Positions 25,106-33,269 of a stretch of DNA of 64,000 bases are shown here, piece after piece. Origin of the DNA: an uncultured Paenibacillaceae bacterium (GTDB lineage: Bacteria > Bacillota > Bacilli > Aneurinibacillales > Aneurinibacillaceae); contig CALNBV010000236.1 of NCBI GenBank assembly GCA_937874515.1, positions 3,203 to 67,202 of the forward strand, read 5' to 3'. A program made the translations under genes and the position numbers. Within the stretch, counting starts at the first letter, position 1, and each line of letters opens with the position of its first letter. Under the pieces are notes generated by a model, which saw only the letters and a list, made by a program, of their open reading frames with translations, made no database searches and was not told where the DNA came from.

Positions 25106-25538
25106 GATGATCACCTCTTTCCTGGTTTTTCTGCTGAAACTCAATAGCATGGACTGCCTGGTCCAATATTTCATCTAATCTTTCCTGTTGATCCGATAAA
25201 TAAAGATAACCAAGAAGAGCCTCGAACCCTGTACTTAAACGGTAATCAGACACACTGGCATTTTTAGGAATGGTGTTCGACCGGGCATTCCGCCCCCGTT
25301 TAATAATACGTTGTTCCTCTTCCTGAAATTGCTCCCAGAGACTTTTTACAATAAGAGCCTGGGCTTTTGCAGAAACATAGGTGACCGCTTTTTTTTGCAA
25401 TTCATGGGGTTTCCCCACACCAATGGCGATTAGATGCTGGCGCACTTTCATTTCCAAAACCGCATCTCCCATATACGCCAGTACAAGGGACCCTGTTTGG
25501 GATGGGTCTCGTTGCAAAGGTTCTTTTTTCATTTTCAT
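25098..25538 (-). CDS. mrnC: Mini-ribonuclease III
   Basis: 146 residues of an RNase III catalytic domain without the dsRNA-binding domain. It trims the ends of 23S rRNA precursors in Bacillus. The signature ALAYMGDAVLEMKVRQHL-like stretch (LVLAYMGDAVLEMKVR near 18-33) and TGFEALLGYLYL near 104 carry the metal-binding acids. It lies 6 bp after cysS and overlaps rlmB. Confidence 0.95.
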   Translation of the reverse strand: MKMKKEPLQRDPSQTGSLVLAYMGDAVLEMKVRQHLIAIGVGKPHELQKKAVTYVSAKAQALIVKSLWEQFQEEEQRIIKRGRNARSNTIPKNASVSDYRLSTGFEALLGYLYLSDQQERLDEILDQAVHAIEFQQKNQERGDHHE

Positions 25539-25544
25539 CCCTCA

Positions 25545-26978
25545 CTATGCTTTCCGGTGCCAGCGCACACCTTGAGGAGTATCTTCAAGAATAATTCCTT
25601 TTTCCTGTAACTCATTTCTAATTTCATCAGCCCTGGCAAAATCTTTGTTTTTCCGGGCATTTGTTCTTTCTTCAATTAACTCATTTACTTCCTGGTCTGT
25701 AAGTCCGTCTGACGTCTCTTCGGCTGTGTGGGTCAAATTAATCCCTAGAACTTCACCCAGTTCCTGGAACAGGTTTAAATAGTGCTCAAGAAGTTCTTTC
25801 TTCACATCACCTGCGACCATTGCCTGGTTTAATTCTCGTACCATATCAAATAAAACGGTAATTCCATCGGCTGTGTTAAAGTCGTCATCCATTTTTTCAA
25901 TAAAACGATGGCGGAATTGCTCAATGATCTCTATTTCTTCTGCAGATACAGGTCCTTCTTGTGCATTAGCAAGAGCAAAGGTAGCATTCCGGACCCCATT
26001 ATCAATACGGCTTAAACTATTTTCTGCTTGTTTCAATAATTCATCACTAAAATTTATAGGATTGCGATAATGGGCCGTTAACATAAAGAAACGAATCACA
26101 CGGGGGGCGAACCTTTGACGAAGTTCTTTCACTAAAACCACATTGCCAATGGATTTGGACATTTTTTCATTTTCAATGTTAATGTATCCATTATGCATCC
26201 AATAGTTGGCCATGGTTTTCCCGGTACAGCATTCTGATTGGGCAATTTCATTTTCATGGTGAGGGAATGTTAAATCAAAACCTCCCCCATGGATATCAAA
26301 GGTTTCCCCAAGATACTTCTTAGACATTGCGGAACATTCAATATGCCAGCCAGGGCGGCCATTTCCCCATGGGCTTTCCCAGTAAATTTCTCCGGGCTTT
26401 GCACTTTTCCATAAGGCAAAATCCAGAGGGCTTTCTTTTTTCTCATTTACTTCAATGCGTGCCCCGACCTGTAAATCTTCAATTTTTTGATTGGATAGTT
26501 TTCCGTATTCCGGGAATGATTCTGTTCGGAAATAAACATCCCCATCCACCACATAGGCATGACTTTTTTCCACCAGGCTAGAAATAAACCCTATAATATC
26601 TTGGATATGATCTGTTACTCTTGGATGGGCATCCGCCTCCAAAACGCCCAGGGCACGAACATCTTCTATATATGCCTCGATAAATTGCTCAGCCACTTCG
26701 GGCACTGTTGTCCCCATTTCATTCGCTTTCTTAATGAGCTTATCATCCACATCTGTAAAGTTCTGAATAAACGTTACTTCATATCCTCGATAACGGAGAT
26801 ACCGTCGAACCACATCAAAGATAATGGCTGGTCGGGCATTCCCTATATGAATGTAATTGTAAACAGTAGGCCCACAGACATACATTTTAACTTTGCCTGG
26901 CTCTACTGTTTCTAACTTTCCTTTTTTGCGGGTTAAAGTATTATAGATTTGAATTTCATTGCTCTTCTTCATCAGCAA
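25545..26978 (-). CDS. cysS: Cysteinyl-tRNA synthetase
   Basis: 477 residues, class I synthetase. It has CGPTVYNYIHIGNARP (zinc ligand Cys and HIGH-type motif), the zinc site GWHIECSAMSKKYLG and HHENEIAQSE, and KMSKSIGN. The C-terminus ends in the conserved DTPQGVRWHRK. The start is a TTG at 26978 six nt after AAGGAG; an ATG at 26972 is possible. Either start overlaps the end of cysE, so the two are translated together, both behind the cysteine T-box. Confidence 0.97.
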   Translation of the reverse strand: MLMKKSNEIQIYNTLTRKKGKLETVEPGKVKMYVCGPTVYNYIHIGNARPAIIFDVVRRYLRYRGYEVTFIQNFTDVDDKLIKKANEMGTTVPEVAEQFIEAYIEDVRALGVLEADAHPRVTDHIQDIIGFISSLVEKSHAYVVDGDVYFRTESFPEYGKLSNQKIEDLQVGARIEVNEKKESPLDFALWKSAKPGEIYWESPWGNGRPGWHIECSAMSKKYLGETFDIHGGGFDLTFPHHENEIAQSECCTGKTMANYWMHNGYINIENEKMSKSIGNVVLVKELRQRFAPRVIRFFMLTAHYRNPINFSDELLKQAENSLSRIDNGVRNATFALANAQEGPVSAEEIEIIEQFRHRFIEKMDDDFNTADGITVLFDMVRELNQAMVAGDVKKELLEHYLNLFQELGEVLGINLTHTAEETSDGLTDQEVNELIEERTNARKNKDFARADEIRNELQEKGIILEDTPQGVRWHRKA

Positions 26979-27627
26979 AAAACTCTCCTTTACTTGCCCT
27001 TATTTGTCTAATTTCACTTTTCAATGCATCAATTTCTTTTTGCATTAATCGTAACATTTCTGCAACAGGGTCTGGAAAATTTACCTGGTCCATATCTTCC
27101 GTTACCTTTGCCCCGTTTTGTATTTTAATGCGACCTGGAATCCCTACAACGGTAGAATGGGGAGGCACTTCAGATAAAACCACTGAACCGGCTCCAATTT
27201 TGGAATAGTCTCCAATTTTCATAGACCCTAATACCTTTGCCCCGGATGCAATTAATACATGGTTTCCTATGGTTGGATGACGCTTTCCTTTCTCTTTCCC
27301 GGTTCCCCCCAGGGTCACACCTTGATAAAGATTTACATCATCACCAATTTCACAGGTTTCTCCAATCACAATACCCATCCCATGGTCAATAAATAATCTT
27401 CTTCCAATTTGAGCGCCAGGATGAATTTCAATACCAGTAAGAAAGCGAGCTAATTGAGAAATCATACGAGCCAGGGTGTATAGTTTTAGTTTCCATAGCC
27501 AATGACTTACCCGATGGAACCAGATTGCATGGAGACCTGAATAAGTAAGTATTACTTCAAATGTACTCCGTGCTGCTGGGTCCCGATCAAATACAACCTT
27601 AACATCTTCTTTCATTCGATCAAACAT
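26956..27627 (-). CDS. cysE: Serine O-acetyltransferase
   Basis: 223 residues; acetylates serine with acetyl-CoA to make the substrate of cysteine synthase. An N-terminal helical segment (DPAARSTFEVILTYSGLHAIWFHR) is followed by a left-handed beta-helix of hexapeptide repeats: IHPGAQIGRRLFIDHGMGIVIG, LYQGVTLGGTGKEKGKRHPT and GAGSVVLSEVPPHSTVVG. The active-site histidines in IDHGMG and KRHPT are present. It is the first gene after the cysteine T-box and overlaps cysS; cysK, which uses its product, is further along the window. Confidence 0.96.
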   Translation of the reverse strand: MFDRMKEDVKVVFDRDPAARSTFEVILTYSGLHAIWFHRVSHWLWKLKLYTLARMISQLARFLTGIEIHPGAQIGRRLFIDHGMGIVIGETCEIGDDVNLYQGVTLGGTGKEKGKRHPTIGNHVLIASGAKVLGSMKIGDYSKIGAGSVVLSEVPPHSTVVGIPGRIKIQNGAKVTEDMDQVNFPDPVAEMLRLMQKEIDALKSEIRQIRASKGEFFADEEEQ

Positions 27628-27662
27628 TCCGACTATACCCCCTTTTAAAACAAAAGCGCAAT

Positions 27663-27890
27663 AAAAAAAAACGCCCCCATAGCCTTATAAAGGCTACAGA
27701 GGCGGTTACTCCGCGGTTCCACTCTGACTAAATACTCTTATCCCTTAACGCGGGTAAAACGGGATTTCCTACTTGTATATTTCAGAAAGCCAGCGAACAG
27801 ATGCATTTCAAGGGAAAAAGGGAATCACTTTCAGCCAGGGTGATTCTCTCTGAACACTTTTTTTGATCCTTTACTTCTTCTGCTCTTTGC
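27663..27890 (-). ncRNA. T-box riboswitch (cysteine) controlling cysE-cysS
   Basis: Between gltX and cysE the minus strand has a stem I region with AGAG near its start, a likely specifier TGC (27803-27805; Cys codon) within TTGAAATGCATC, and the T-box core AGAGTGGAACCGCGG (about 27711-27725). The TGGA in the core suits tRNA-Cys, whose discriminator base is U. A terminator with CGCCTCTGTAGCC and GGCTATGGGGGCG arms and a run of nine T follows. Uncharged tRNA-Cys would allow readthrough into cysE and cysS. Confidence 0.93.
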
Positions 27891-27897
27891 TTTTATA

Positions 27898-29352
27898 TTA
27901 TTGCACTACATTTTCAATTCGTTGCAATACCTTTTCTTTTCCAAGAAGGAATAAAGTGCGAGCTAAATCTGGGCCATGAATGGACCCTGTTGCAGCAACG
28001 CGAACTGGCATAAACAGTTTCTTTCCCTTATGACCTGTATTCTTTTGCACGACTTTCAAAGAAGTTTTAATGGCTTCAGGTGTATACCCTTCTAAACCAC
28101 TTAGTTCATTATAAAAAGCGTTTAACACTTCAGGAACTTGTTCTTCAGCCAAAATTCCCTTTTCTTCTTCATTATATTCTAGGCCATCAGCAAAGAAAAG
28201 TTCCGAAAGTTCTACAATTTGTGCTCCATAGGCCATTTGCTCCTGATAAAGGCCAACCACTGCTTTCGCCCATTCTTCCTGTTCAGGAGAAAGTTGTTCT
28301 GCCAATAATCCTGCTTTTTGTAAATGAGGAATACACATGGATGCTAATTGGTCTAAGGAGATTCCTTTAATATAATGATTATTCATCCAGTTTAATTTAT
28401 CCACATCAAACACTGCTGGTGATTTAGATACACGTTCTAAAGTAAACCGTTGAATTAATTCTTCTTTATTGAAGATTTCCTCTTCTCCTTCTGGAGACCA
28501 TCCTAATAGAACAAGGAAATTAACAAGGGCTTCAGGAAGATATCCCAACTCTTTATATTGTTCAACGAATTGGATAATGGATTCATCCCGTTTGCTCATT
28601 TTTTGCCGGTTCGGATTAAGAATAAGGGATACATGGGCAAAATCCGGGGCATCCCATGTAAATGCTTCGTAAACCATTAATTGGCGAGGAGTATTTGAAA
28701 GGTGCTCTTCCCCACGAATAACATGTGTAATTCCCATAAGGTGATCATCAACAGTTACAGCAAAATTATAGGTTGGTATGCCATCAGGGCGAGCAATAAC
28801 AAAATCACCAATTCCATCAGATTCAAAGGTAACTTCCCCACGGACATGGTCATGAACAACATATTGCTTATTGGCAGGTACTTTAAAACGTAAAGAAGGT
28901 TTCCGCCCTTCCTCCTGGTATGCCTGACGTTGTTCTTCAGTTAAATGTCGGCATCTCCCGGCATAACGGGGCATTTCCCCTTTGGCTTTTTGTGCTTCCC
29001 TTTCTTGCTCTAATTCTTCCTCCGTACAATAACAGGGATATGCTTTTCCTTCAGCCACTAATTGATTTAAGTGATTTCCGTAAATGTCCAAACGGTCCAT
29101 ACAACGATAAGGGCCAACTTCTCCCGCCTTATCAATGCTTTCGTCCCACTCAAGGCCTAGCCATTTTAAACTATCAAATAATTTCTCTTCCGCGTCATCT
29201 ACATTACGCTTGCGATCCGTATCTTCAATACGGACGATGAAATCCCCATCATTGTGTCGTGCAAATAAATAGTTAAACAGAGCGGAGCGAGCTCCGCCAA
29301 TATGTAAATGTCCGGTAGGACTGGGTGCGAATCTTACCCGAACTTTCTTCAT
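27898..29352 (-). CDS. gltX: Glutamyl-tRNA synthetase
   Basis: 484 residues, class I. RFAPSPTGHLHIGGARSAL holds the HIGH motif, CYCTEEELE follows in the inserted domain, and KMSKRDESI is the signature loop. The C-terminal helical anticodon-binding domain ends near GKEKVLQRIENVV. Bacilli often lack glutaminyl-tRNA synthetase and use a non-discriminating enzyme plus GatCAB; whether that holds here cannot be read from the window. It has its own likely promoter and is separated from cysE by the T-box terminator. Confidence 0.97.
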   Translation of the reverse strand: MKKVRVRFAPSPTGHLHIGGARSALFNYLFARHNDGDFIVRIEDTDRKRNVDDAEEKLFDSLKWLGLEWDESIDKAGEVGPYRCMDRLDIYGNHLNQLVAEGKAYPCYCTEEELEQEREAQKAKGEMPRYAGRCRHLTEEQRQAYQEEGRKPSLRFKVPANKQYVVHDHVRGEVTFESDGIGDFVIARPDGIPTYNFAVTVDDHLMGITHVIRGEEHLSNTPRQLMVYEAFTWDAPDFAHVSLILNPNRQKMSKRDESIIQFVEQYKELGYLPEALVNFLVLLGWSPEGEEEIFNKEELIQRFTLERVSKSPAVFDVDKLNWMNNHYIKGISLDQLASMCIPHLQKAGLLAEQLSPEQEEWAKAVVGLYQEQMAYGAQIVELSELFFADGLEYNEEEKGILAEEQVPEVLNAFYNELSGLEGYTPEAIKTSLKVVQKNTGHKGKKLFMPVRVAATGSIHGPDLARTLFLLGKEKVLQRIENVVQ

Positions 29353-29405
29353 ATATGTACACCATCCTTAACCACGATTTAAACCATGCAAAATTGCATT
29401 TTTGT

Positions 29406-29435
29406 ATTATACCACTATTATCCACGGACTAACAA
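29406..29435 (-). promoter_or_regulatory. Candidate gltX promoter
   Basis: TTGTTA (29430-29435), an 18-bp spacer and TATAAT (29406-29411) with TGG before it (extended -10). The -35 element lies within the 3' end of ispF. Confidence 0.55.
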
Positions 29436-29894
29436 GACCACAGCCTGAGAGGCAATTCCTTCTCCCCGCCCGGTAAATCCCAGCTTTTCTGTAGTAGTAG
29501 CCTTAATATTCACACGCTCTGTATCCGATTCCAAAAGGGAAGCAATTCTTTCCCTCATTTGCCCAATATACGGGGACATTTTAGGCTTTTGGGCAATGAT
29601 CGTCCCATCTACATTGCCTAATGCATATCCTTTTTCCTTTGCCATTTTCCATACTTCTTGTAAAAGAACACCACTGTCTGCCCCTTTAAAGGCAAGATCC
29701 GTATCAGGAAAATGCTGGCCAATATCCCCTTCGCCTAAAGCGCCTAATACTGCATCGGTAATGGCATGGAGCAATACGTCTGCATCAGAATGGCCTAGCA
29801 ATCCTAATTCATAAGGAATCTCTACTCCACCAATAATACACTTTCTTCCTTCAACCAATTGATGGACATCAAACCCTTGTCCGATTCGAATCAT
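29418..29894 (-). CDS. ispF: 2-C-methyl-D-erythritol 2,4-cyclodiphosphate synthase
   Basis: 158 residues; forms the cyclic diphosphate in the MEP isoprenoid pathway. The metal-binding N-terminus RIGQGFDVHQLVEGR, GHSDADVLLHAITDAVLGA, IGQHFPDTD and the C-terminal KATTTEKLGFTGRGEGIA are all present. It overlaps ispD by 4 nt, the usual coupled pair. Confidence 0.97.
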   Translation of the reverse strand: MIRIGQGFDVHQLVEGRKCIIGGVEIPYELGLLGHSDADVLLHAITDAVLGALGEGDIGQHFPDTDLAFKGADSGVLLQEVWKMAKEKGYALGNVDGTIIAQKPKMSPYIGQMRERIASLLESDTERVNIKATTTEKLGFTGRGEGIASQAVVLLVRG

Positions 29895-30583
29895 CTATGA
29901 ATCCCCTTTCCCTCCTTATTTTGTAAAATCATTTCTCCTGTCCAAAGATCTTCGGGTGTTGTTATTTTAATATTTGTGTATTCCCCTAACACCACTGATA
30001 CTTCTTCACCATAAAATTCTACTAAGGAAGCATCATCCGTACCATAAAAACCTTGTTCTTCAGCATGGAGATATGCCTTCATAATAAGAGGGACATGAAA
30101 AGCTTGTGGGGTTTGTACAGCCCACAAGCTTTCTCTTGGGGGAGTATTCACTACAATCCCCTGATTATTCACCTGTTTAATGGTATCCTTTACTGGCACT
30201 GCTAGTATTGCAGATTGCTTCACCTTAAGGTGATTCACCAGACCTTGGATTGCTGACTGTGAAACAAAAGGGCGAGCTCCATCATGGATTAATACGTATT
30301 CACTGGTTCTCAGAGATTTCAACCCTGCATATACGCTATCTTGCCTTTCCTTTCCACCGGGGACAACAAGAACAGAGGGATAAGATTGGACCAAATCCTT
30401 TGTCATCTTTATATCCTCTGCTCCAGTTACGATGACAATCTCTTGAACACTTTCTAAACCAATAAATTGTTCAAGGGTGTGTAATAGTATAGGCTTATCC
30501 TTTAAGCAAAGAAATTGTTTTTTTGTTGAACTGCCCATGCGTTTTCCCGCTCCCGCAGCGGCAATAACCACACCTAATTTCAT
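29891..30583 (-). CDS. ispD: 2-C-methyl-D-erythritol 4-phosphate cytidylyltransferase
   Basis: 230 residues. It transfers CMP to MEP, two steps before IspF. The nucleotide-binding start VVIAAAGAGKRMGSSTKKQF, GGKERQDSVYAGL, HDGARPFVS, AVPVKDTIK and TPQAFHVPLIMKAY are all family motifs. It lies 20 bp after yacL and overlaps ispF. Confidence 0.97.
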   Translation of the reverse strand: MKLGVVIAAAGAGKRMGSSTKKQFLCLKDKPILLHTLEQFIGLESVQEIVIVTGAEDIKMTKDLVQSYPSVLVVPGGKERQDSVYAGLKSLRTSEYVLIHDGARPFVSQSAIQGLVNHLKVKQSAILAVPVKDTIKQVNNQGIVVNTPPRESLWAVQTPQAFHVPLIMKAYLHAEEQGFYGTDDASLVEFYGEEVSVVLGEYTNIKITTPEDLWTGEMILQNKEGKGIHR

Positions 30584-30603
30584 CTTTTAACCCCACTCAT
30601 CCG

Positions 30604-31704
30604 TTATAACGCTTTTTGTTTTTCAACAACCTTCGGCTTTGCAAAGATCATTCGTCCTGCAGAAGTCTGCAACACACTGGTTACAATCACTTCTAAAAGA
30701 TTGCCAATAAATTCTCTGCCGCCTTCAACAACAACCATGGTGCCATCATCTAAATAAGCTACACCCTGACCGTTTTCCTTGCCATCTTTAATCACCTGTA
30801 TATGGAGTTCTTCCCCTGGAAGAACAACCGGTTTAACCGCATTAGCCAAATCATTAATATTTAAAACGGATACACCTTGAAGTTCGCAAACTTTATTCAG
30901 GTTAAAATCATTGGTAACGACTTTCCCTTTCATTACTTTTGCCAATTTAACCAATTTACTATCCACTTCAGATATATCTTCAAAATCTTTATCTGTAATA
31001 ATAACCTTCACTTTCAACTCTTTCTGGATTTTGTTTAAGATATCTAATCCTCTTCGGCCACGATTTCGTTTTAAAACATCCGAAGAATCCGCAATATGCT
31101 GCAATTCTTCTAGCACAAATTCCGGAATCACAATTGCCCCTTCAATGAATCCAGTTTTGCAAATGTCCGCTATTCTTCCATCAATAATTACGCTGGTATC
31201 AAGGATTTTAAACTCTGTTCCAGCGCCCGCATGTTTCTCCTCTTTTTTCTTTTCCCTATGCAACCGGTTGGCAGAAAAGAATGCCATAATTTCATCACGC
31301 TTACGCAAACCAACCTGAAAACCAAAATATGCAGCTAATACGGATAAGAATAAAGGTAAGAGGTTAGACAAAACAGGTACGTCTATATTGCTAATAGGAA
31401 GAAATAATAAAAAAGCAACAATAAGTCCAATAATCATGCCAATCGCACCAAAAAGAACATCGGTAACAGGAAGTTTAATCAGGTGTTCTTCACTGCGACG
31501 AATAATCCCAACCAAGTACTCACTTGGCCATAATGACACAACAAACAACAAAACTGCACCGAGAAAAGCTCCAATGTATTCGGGAATAGGAATAGTACCA
31601 ACGTGAATAAGATTCCCTAACAACTCCAGTATACTCGGGCCATACTTATAACCAAGACCGGCTCCTACTAAAAGAAAAAAGAATTGGATTACTCTTTTGA
31701 GCAT
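30604..31704 (-). CDS. PIN/TRAM-domain membrane protein (YacL type)
   Basis: 366 residues from the ATG at 31704, which has AAGGAGGTG upstream. Four hydrophobic segments fill the first 130 residues. A PIN nuclease-like domain follows, with ILDTSVIIDGRIADICKTG and the acidic VVTNDFNLNKVCEL. A TRAM domain ends the protein (GVAYLDDGTMVVVEGGREFIG). The combination suggests a membrane-anchored RNA-binding or RNA-cleaving protein; no activity is firmly known. It stands between carD and ispD. Confidence 0.88.
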   Translation of the reverse strand: MLKRVIQFFFLLVGAGLGYKYGPSILELLGNLIHVGTIPIPEYIGAFLGAVLLFVVSLWPSEYLVGIIRRSEEHLIKLPVTDVLFGAIGMIIGLIVAFLLFLPISNIDVPVLSNLLPLFLSVLAAYFGFQVGLRKRDEIMAFFSANRLHREKKKEEKHAGAGTEFKILDTSVIIDGRIADICKTGFIEGAIVIPEFVLEELQHIADSSDVLKRNRGRRGLDILNKIQKELKVKVIITDKDFEDISEVDSKLVKLAKVMKGKVVTNDFNLNKVCELQGVSVLNINDLANAVKPVVLPGEELHIQVIKDGKENGQGVAYLDDGTMVVVEGGREFIGNLLEVIVTSVLQTSAGRMIFAKPKVVEKQKAL

Positions 31705-31773
31705 ACATTCACCTCCTTCTTCCATTATGGTCAATTCTAGTAAAAAACAATCATAAAAAAGGGGGTAAATAGG

Positions 31774-31800
31774 AAAAAGCCTCTTAGTTCGAGAAGCCTT
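31774..31800 (-). terminator. Terminator after carD
   Basis: In RNA, AAGGCUUCU pairs with AGAGGCUUU (two G-U pairs) around CGAACUA, with UUUCC next. It lies between carD and the yacL-type gene. Confidence 0.55.
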
Positions 31801-31813
31801 CTCCCATCTCCTC

Positions 31814-32293
31814 TTAATTATTGACGACTTTATCTAACAAATGGTTCGCTTGTTCCTGGTCAATTTCTTTAACAAGCACCAACTCACTAATTAGGATTTG
31901 TCGCGCATTGTCAAGCATTTTGCGTTCTCCTGTAGAAAGTCCTTTTTCTTTTTCCCTGCGCATAAGGTCTCTTACGACCCGGGCCACTTCATAAATGTCC
32001 CCAGTCTTAATTTTATCCATATTCTTGCGATAACGATGATTCCAACTGCTCGTTAAATCCTGTCGCTGATCTTTCAAGATATCTAGTACCATTTCCAAAG
32101 AATCAGTATCAACCACCTGTCTAAGCCCAAGTGTCGATACATTCGCCATAGGAATCATTACTTGCATATTTCCAACTGGCATTTTCATTACATAATACTT
32201 CTGTTTTTCTCCTAGGATTTCCTTCTCTTCAATGGCTTCGATAATGCCTGCTCCGTGCATTGGATAAACAACCTTATCGCCAATTTGGAACAA
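31814..32293 (-). CDS. carD: CarD/CdnL-family RNA polymerase-binding regulator
   Basis: 159 residues. The N-terminal RNA-polymerase-interacting Tudor-like domain begins FQIGDKVVYPMHGAGIIEAIEEKE, and the C-terminal helical DNA-binding domain holds WNHRYRKNMDKIKTGDIYEVARVVRDL. CarD proteins bind the beta subunit and stabilise open promoter complexes. I favour the TTG at 32293 (giving the usual MFQIGD start), with GGGGGTGG before it; a TTG five codons upstream is in frame. Two tandem consensus-like promoters precede it. Confidence 0.92.
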   Translation of the reverse strand: MFQIGDKVVYPMHGAGIIEAIEEKEILGEKQKYYVMKMPVGNMQVMIPMANVSTLGLRQVVDTDSLEMVLDILKDQRQDLTSSWNHRYRKNMDKIKTGDIYEVARVVRDLMRREKEKGLSTGERKMLDNARQILISELVLVKEIDQEQANHLLDKVVNN

Positions 32294-32324
32294 AGATTCC
32301 ACCCCCAACAGAGTATCCTTTTCC

Positions 32325-32354
32325 AGTATATCACATTTGTATACTATAGGTCAA
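32325..32354 (-). promoter_or_regulatory. Candidate proximal carD promoter
   Basis: TTGACC (32349-32354), an 18-bp spacer and TATACT (32325-32330). Transcription would start only about 20-30 nt before the carD start codon. Confidence 0.55.
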
Positions 32355-32365
32355 AAAAAATTATC

Positions 32366-32394
32366 ATTATAGCACTAATATGGATATACGTCAA
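32366..32394 (-). promoter_or_regulatory. Candidate distal carD promoter
   Basis: TTGACG (32389-32394), a 17-bp spacer and consensus TATAAT (32366-32371), with TGC before the -10 as an extended element. Confidence 0.7.
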
Positions 32395-32450
32395 TATATA
32401 TGCAACTTTCCATCATTATATGAATGGAAAACCGTCATTAAACCATACGA

Positions 32451-32476
32451 AAAAAGGTCGGACCTGAGTCCAACCT
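32451..32476 (-). terminator. Terminator after pssA
   Basis: AGGTTGGAC and GTCCGACCT pair around TCAG, followed by TTTTTTCG. The stem begins within the pssA stop codon. Confidence 0.85.
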
Positions 32477-33200
32477 ATGACTTTAACATTTCTTCATCTG
32501 TATTTTCTTGTTTTTCACGGTGTAACAGGGAGACTAAACTTTTCCGCACACCAATTAAGGCATACAGAACCAACGGCACAAAGATCACCATCGGAAATTG
32601 ACGGGGATATAATATGGCAAACACAGCCACTACCACCATCATTAACCCTGGAATTATCACAGAACGAGGGAAGGTTACCCTTTTAAAATTGGGATATTTC
32701 ACATTACTAATCATTAATAAGGATAATCCAACCATTCCTAGAGCCAGCGTTAAATGGGGAAAGGTGTCATTATACAGCGCAAGGGTCGCTAAAATCCCCC
32801 CTGCTGCAGTAATGGGAAGACCAATAAAATACCCACAACTCTTTTTAGTTTGAGTATTAAACCGGGCTAAGCGTAAGGCCCCACAAATCGGAAATAATGC
32901 TGTAATAAAGATTCCTATCCATCCCGCATCCTCTAAAAATACATTGTACATAATGAGGGCAGGTGCCACACCAAATGTAACAATATCCGATAAGGAATCC
33001 AGTTCTTTGCCAAAATCACTTTGCGCTTTTAACAAACGGGCTACACGACCATCCAGTCCATCTAATAACATACCTATAATAATCATAATTGCAGCATACG
33101 TAATAAACCGTTCATTTCCTTGCATAGCAAAGATCATGGCAATAATTCCAACGAACAAATTGCCAATAGTAAGTATATTCGGAATCGTTTTGACAAACAT
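32475..33200 (-). CDS. pssA: CDP-diacylglycerol--serine O-phosphatidyltransferase
   Basis: 241 residues; makes phosphatidylserine from CDP-diacylglycerol and serine, the precursor of phosphatidylethanolamine. The CDP-alcohol phosphotransferase motif reads DGLDGRVARLLKAQSDFGKELDSLSD (D-G-x2-A-R-x8-G-x3-D-x3-D) near residues 49-74. About six to eight hydrophobic segments are visible. It lies between disA and carD, unlike B. subtilis. No phosphatidylserine decarboxylase gene is in the window. Confidence 0.93.
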   Translation of the reverse strand: MFVKTIPNILTIGNLFVGIIAMIFAMQGNERFITYAAIMIIIGMLLDGLDGRVARLLKAQSDFGKELDSLSDIVTFGVAPALIMYNVFLEDAGWIGIFITALFPICGALRLARFNTQTKKSCGYFIGLPITAAGGILATLALYNDTFPHLTLALGMVGLSLLMISNVKYPNFKRVTFPRSVIIPGLMMVVVAVFAILYPRQFPMVIFVPLVLYALIGVRKSLVSLLHREKQENTDEEMLKS

Positions 33201-33219
33201 ACTTTCTCTATACCCCCTA

Positions 33220-33250
33220 ACCGTTTACAGTAAATATCCTGTTAAACGGT
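33220..33250 (-). repeat. Inverted repeat in the pssA leader
   Basis: ACCGTTTA(A)CAG and CTGTAAACGGT pair over 11 bp with one bulge around GATATTTA. No T-tract follows, so it is not a standard terminator. It may be an operator or an mRNA hairpin. Confidence 0.5.
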
Positions 33251-33269
33251 AATTCTATTCTAGTCCTTA

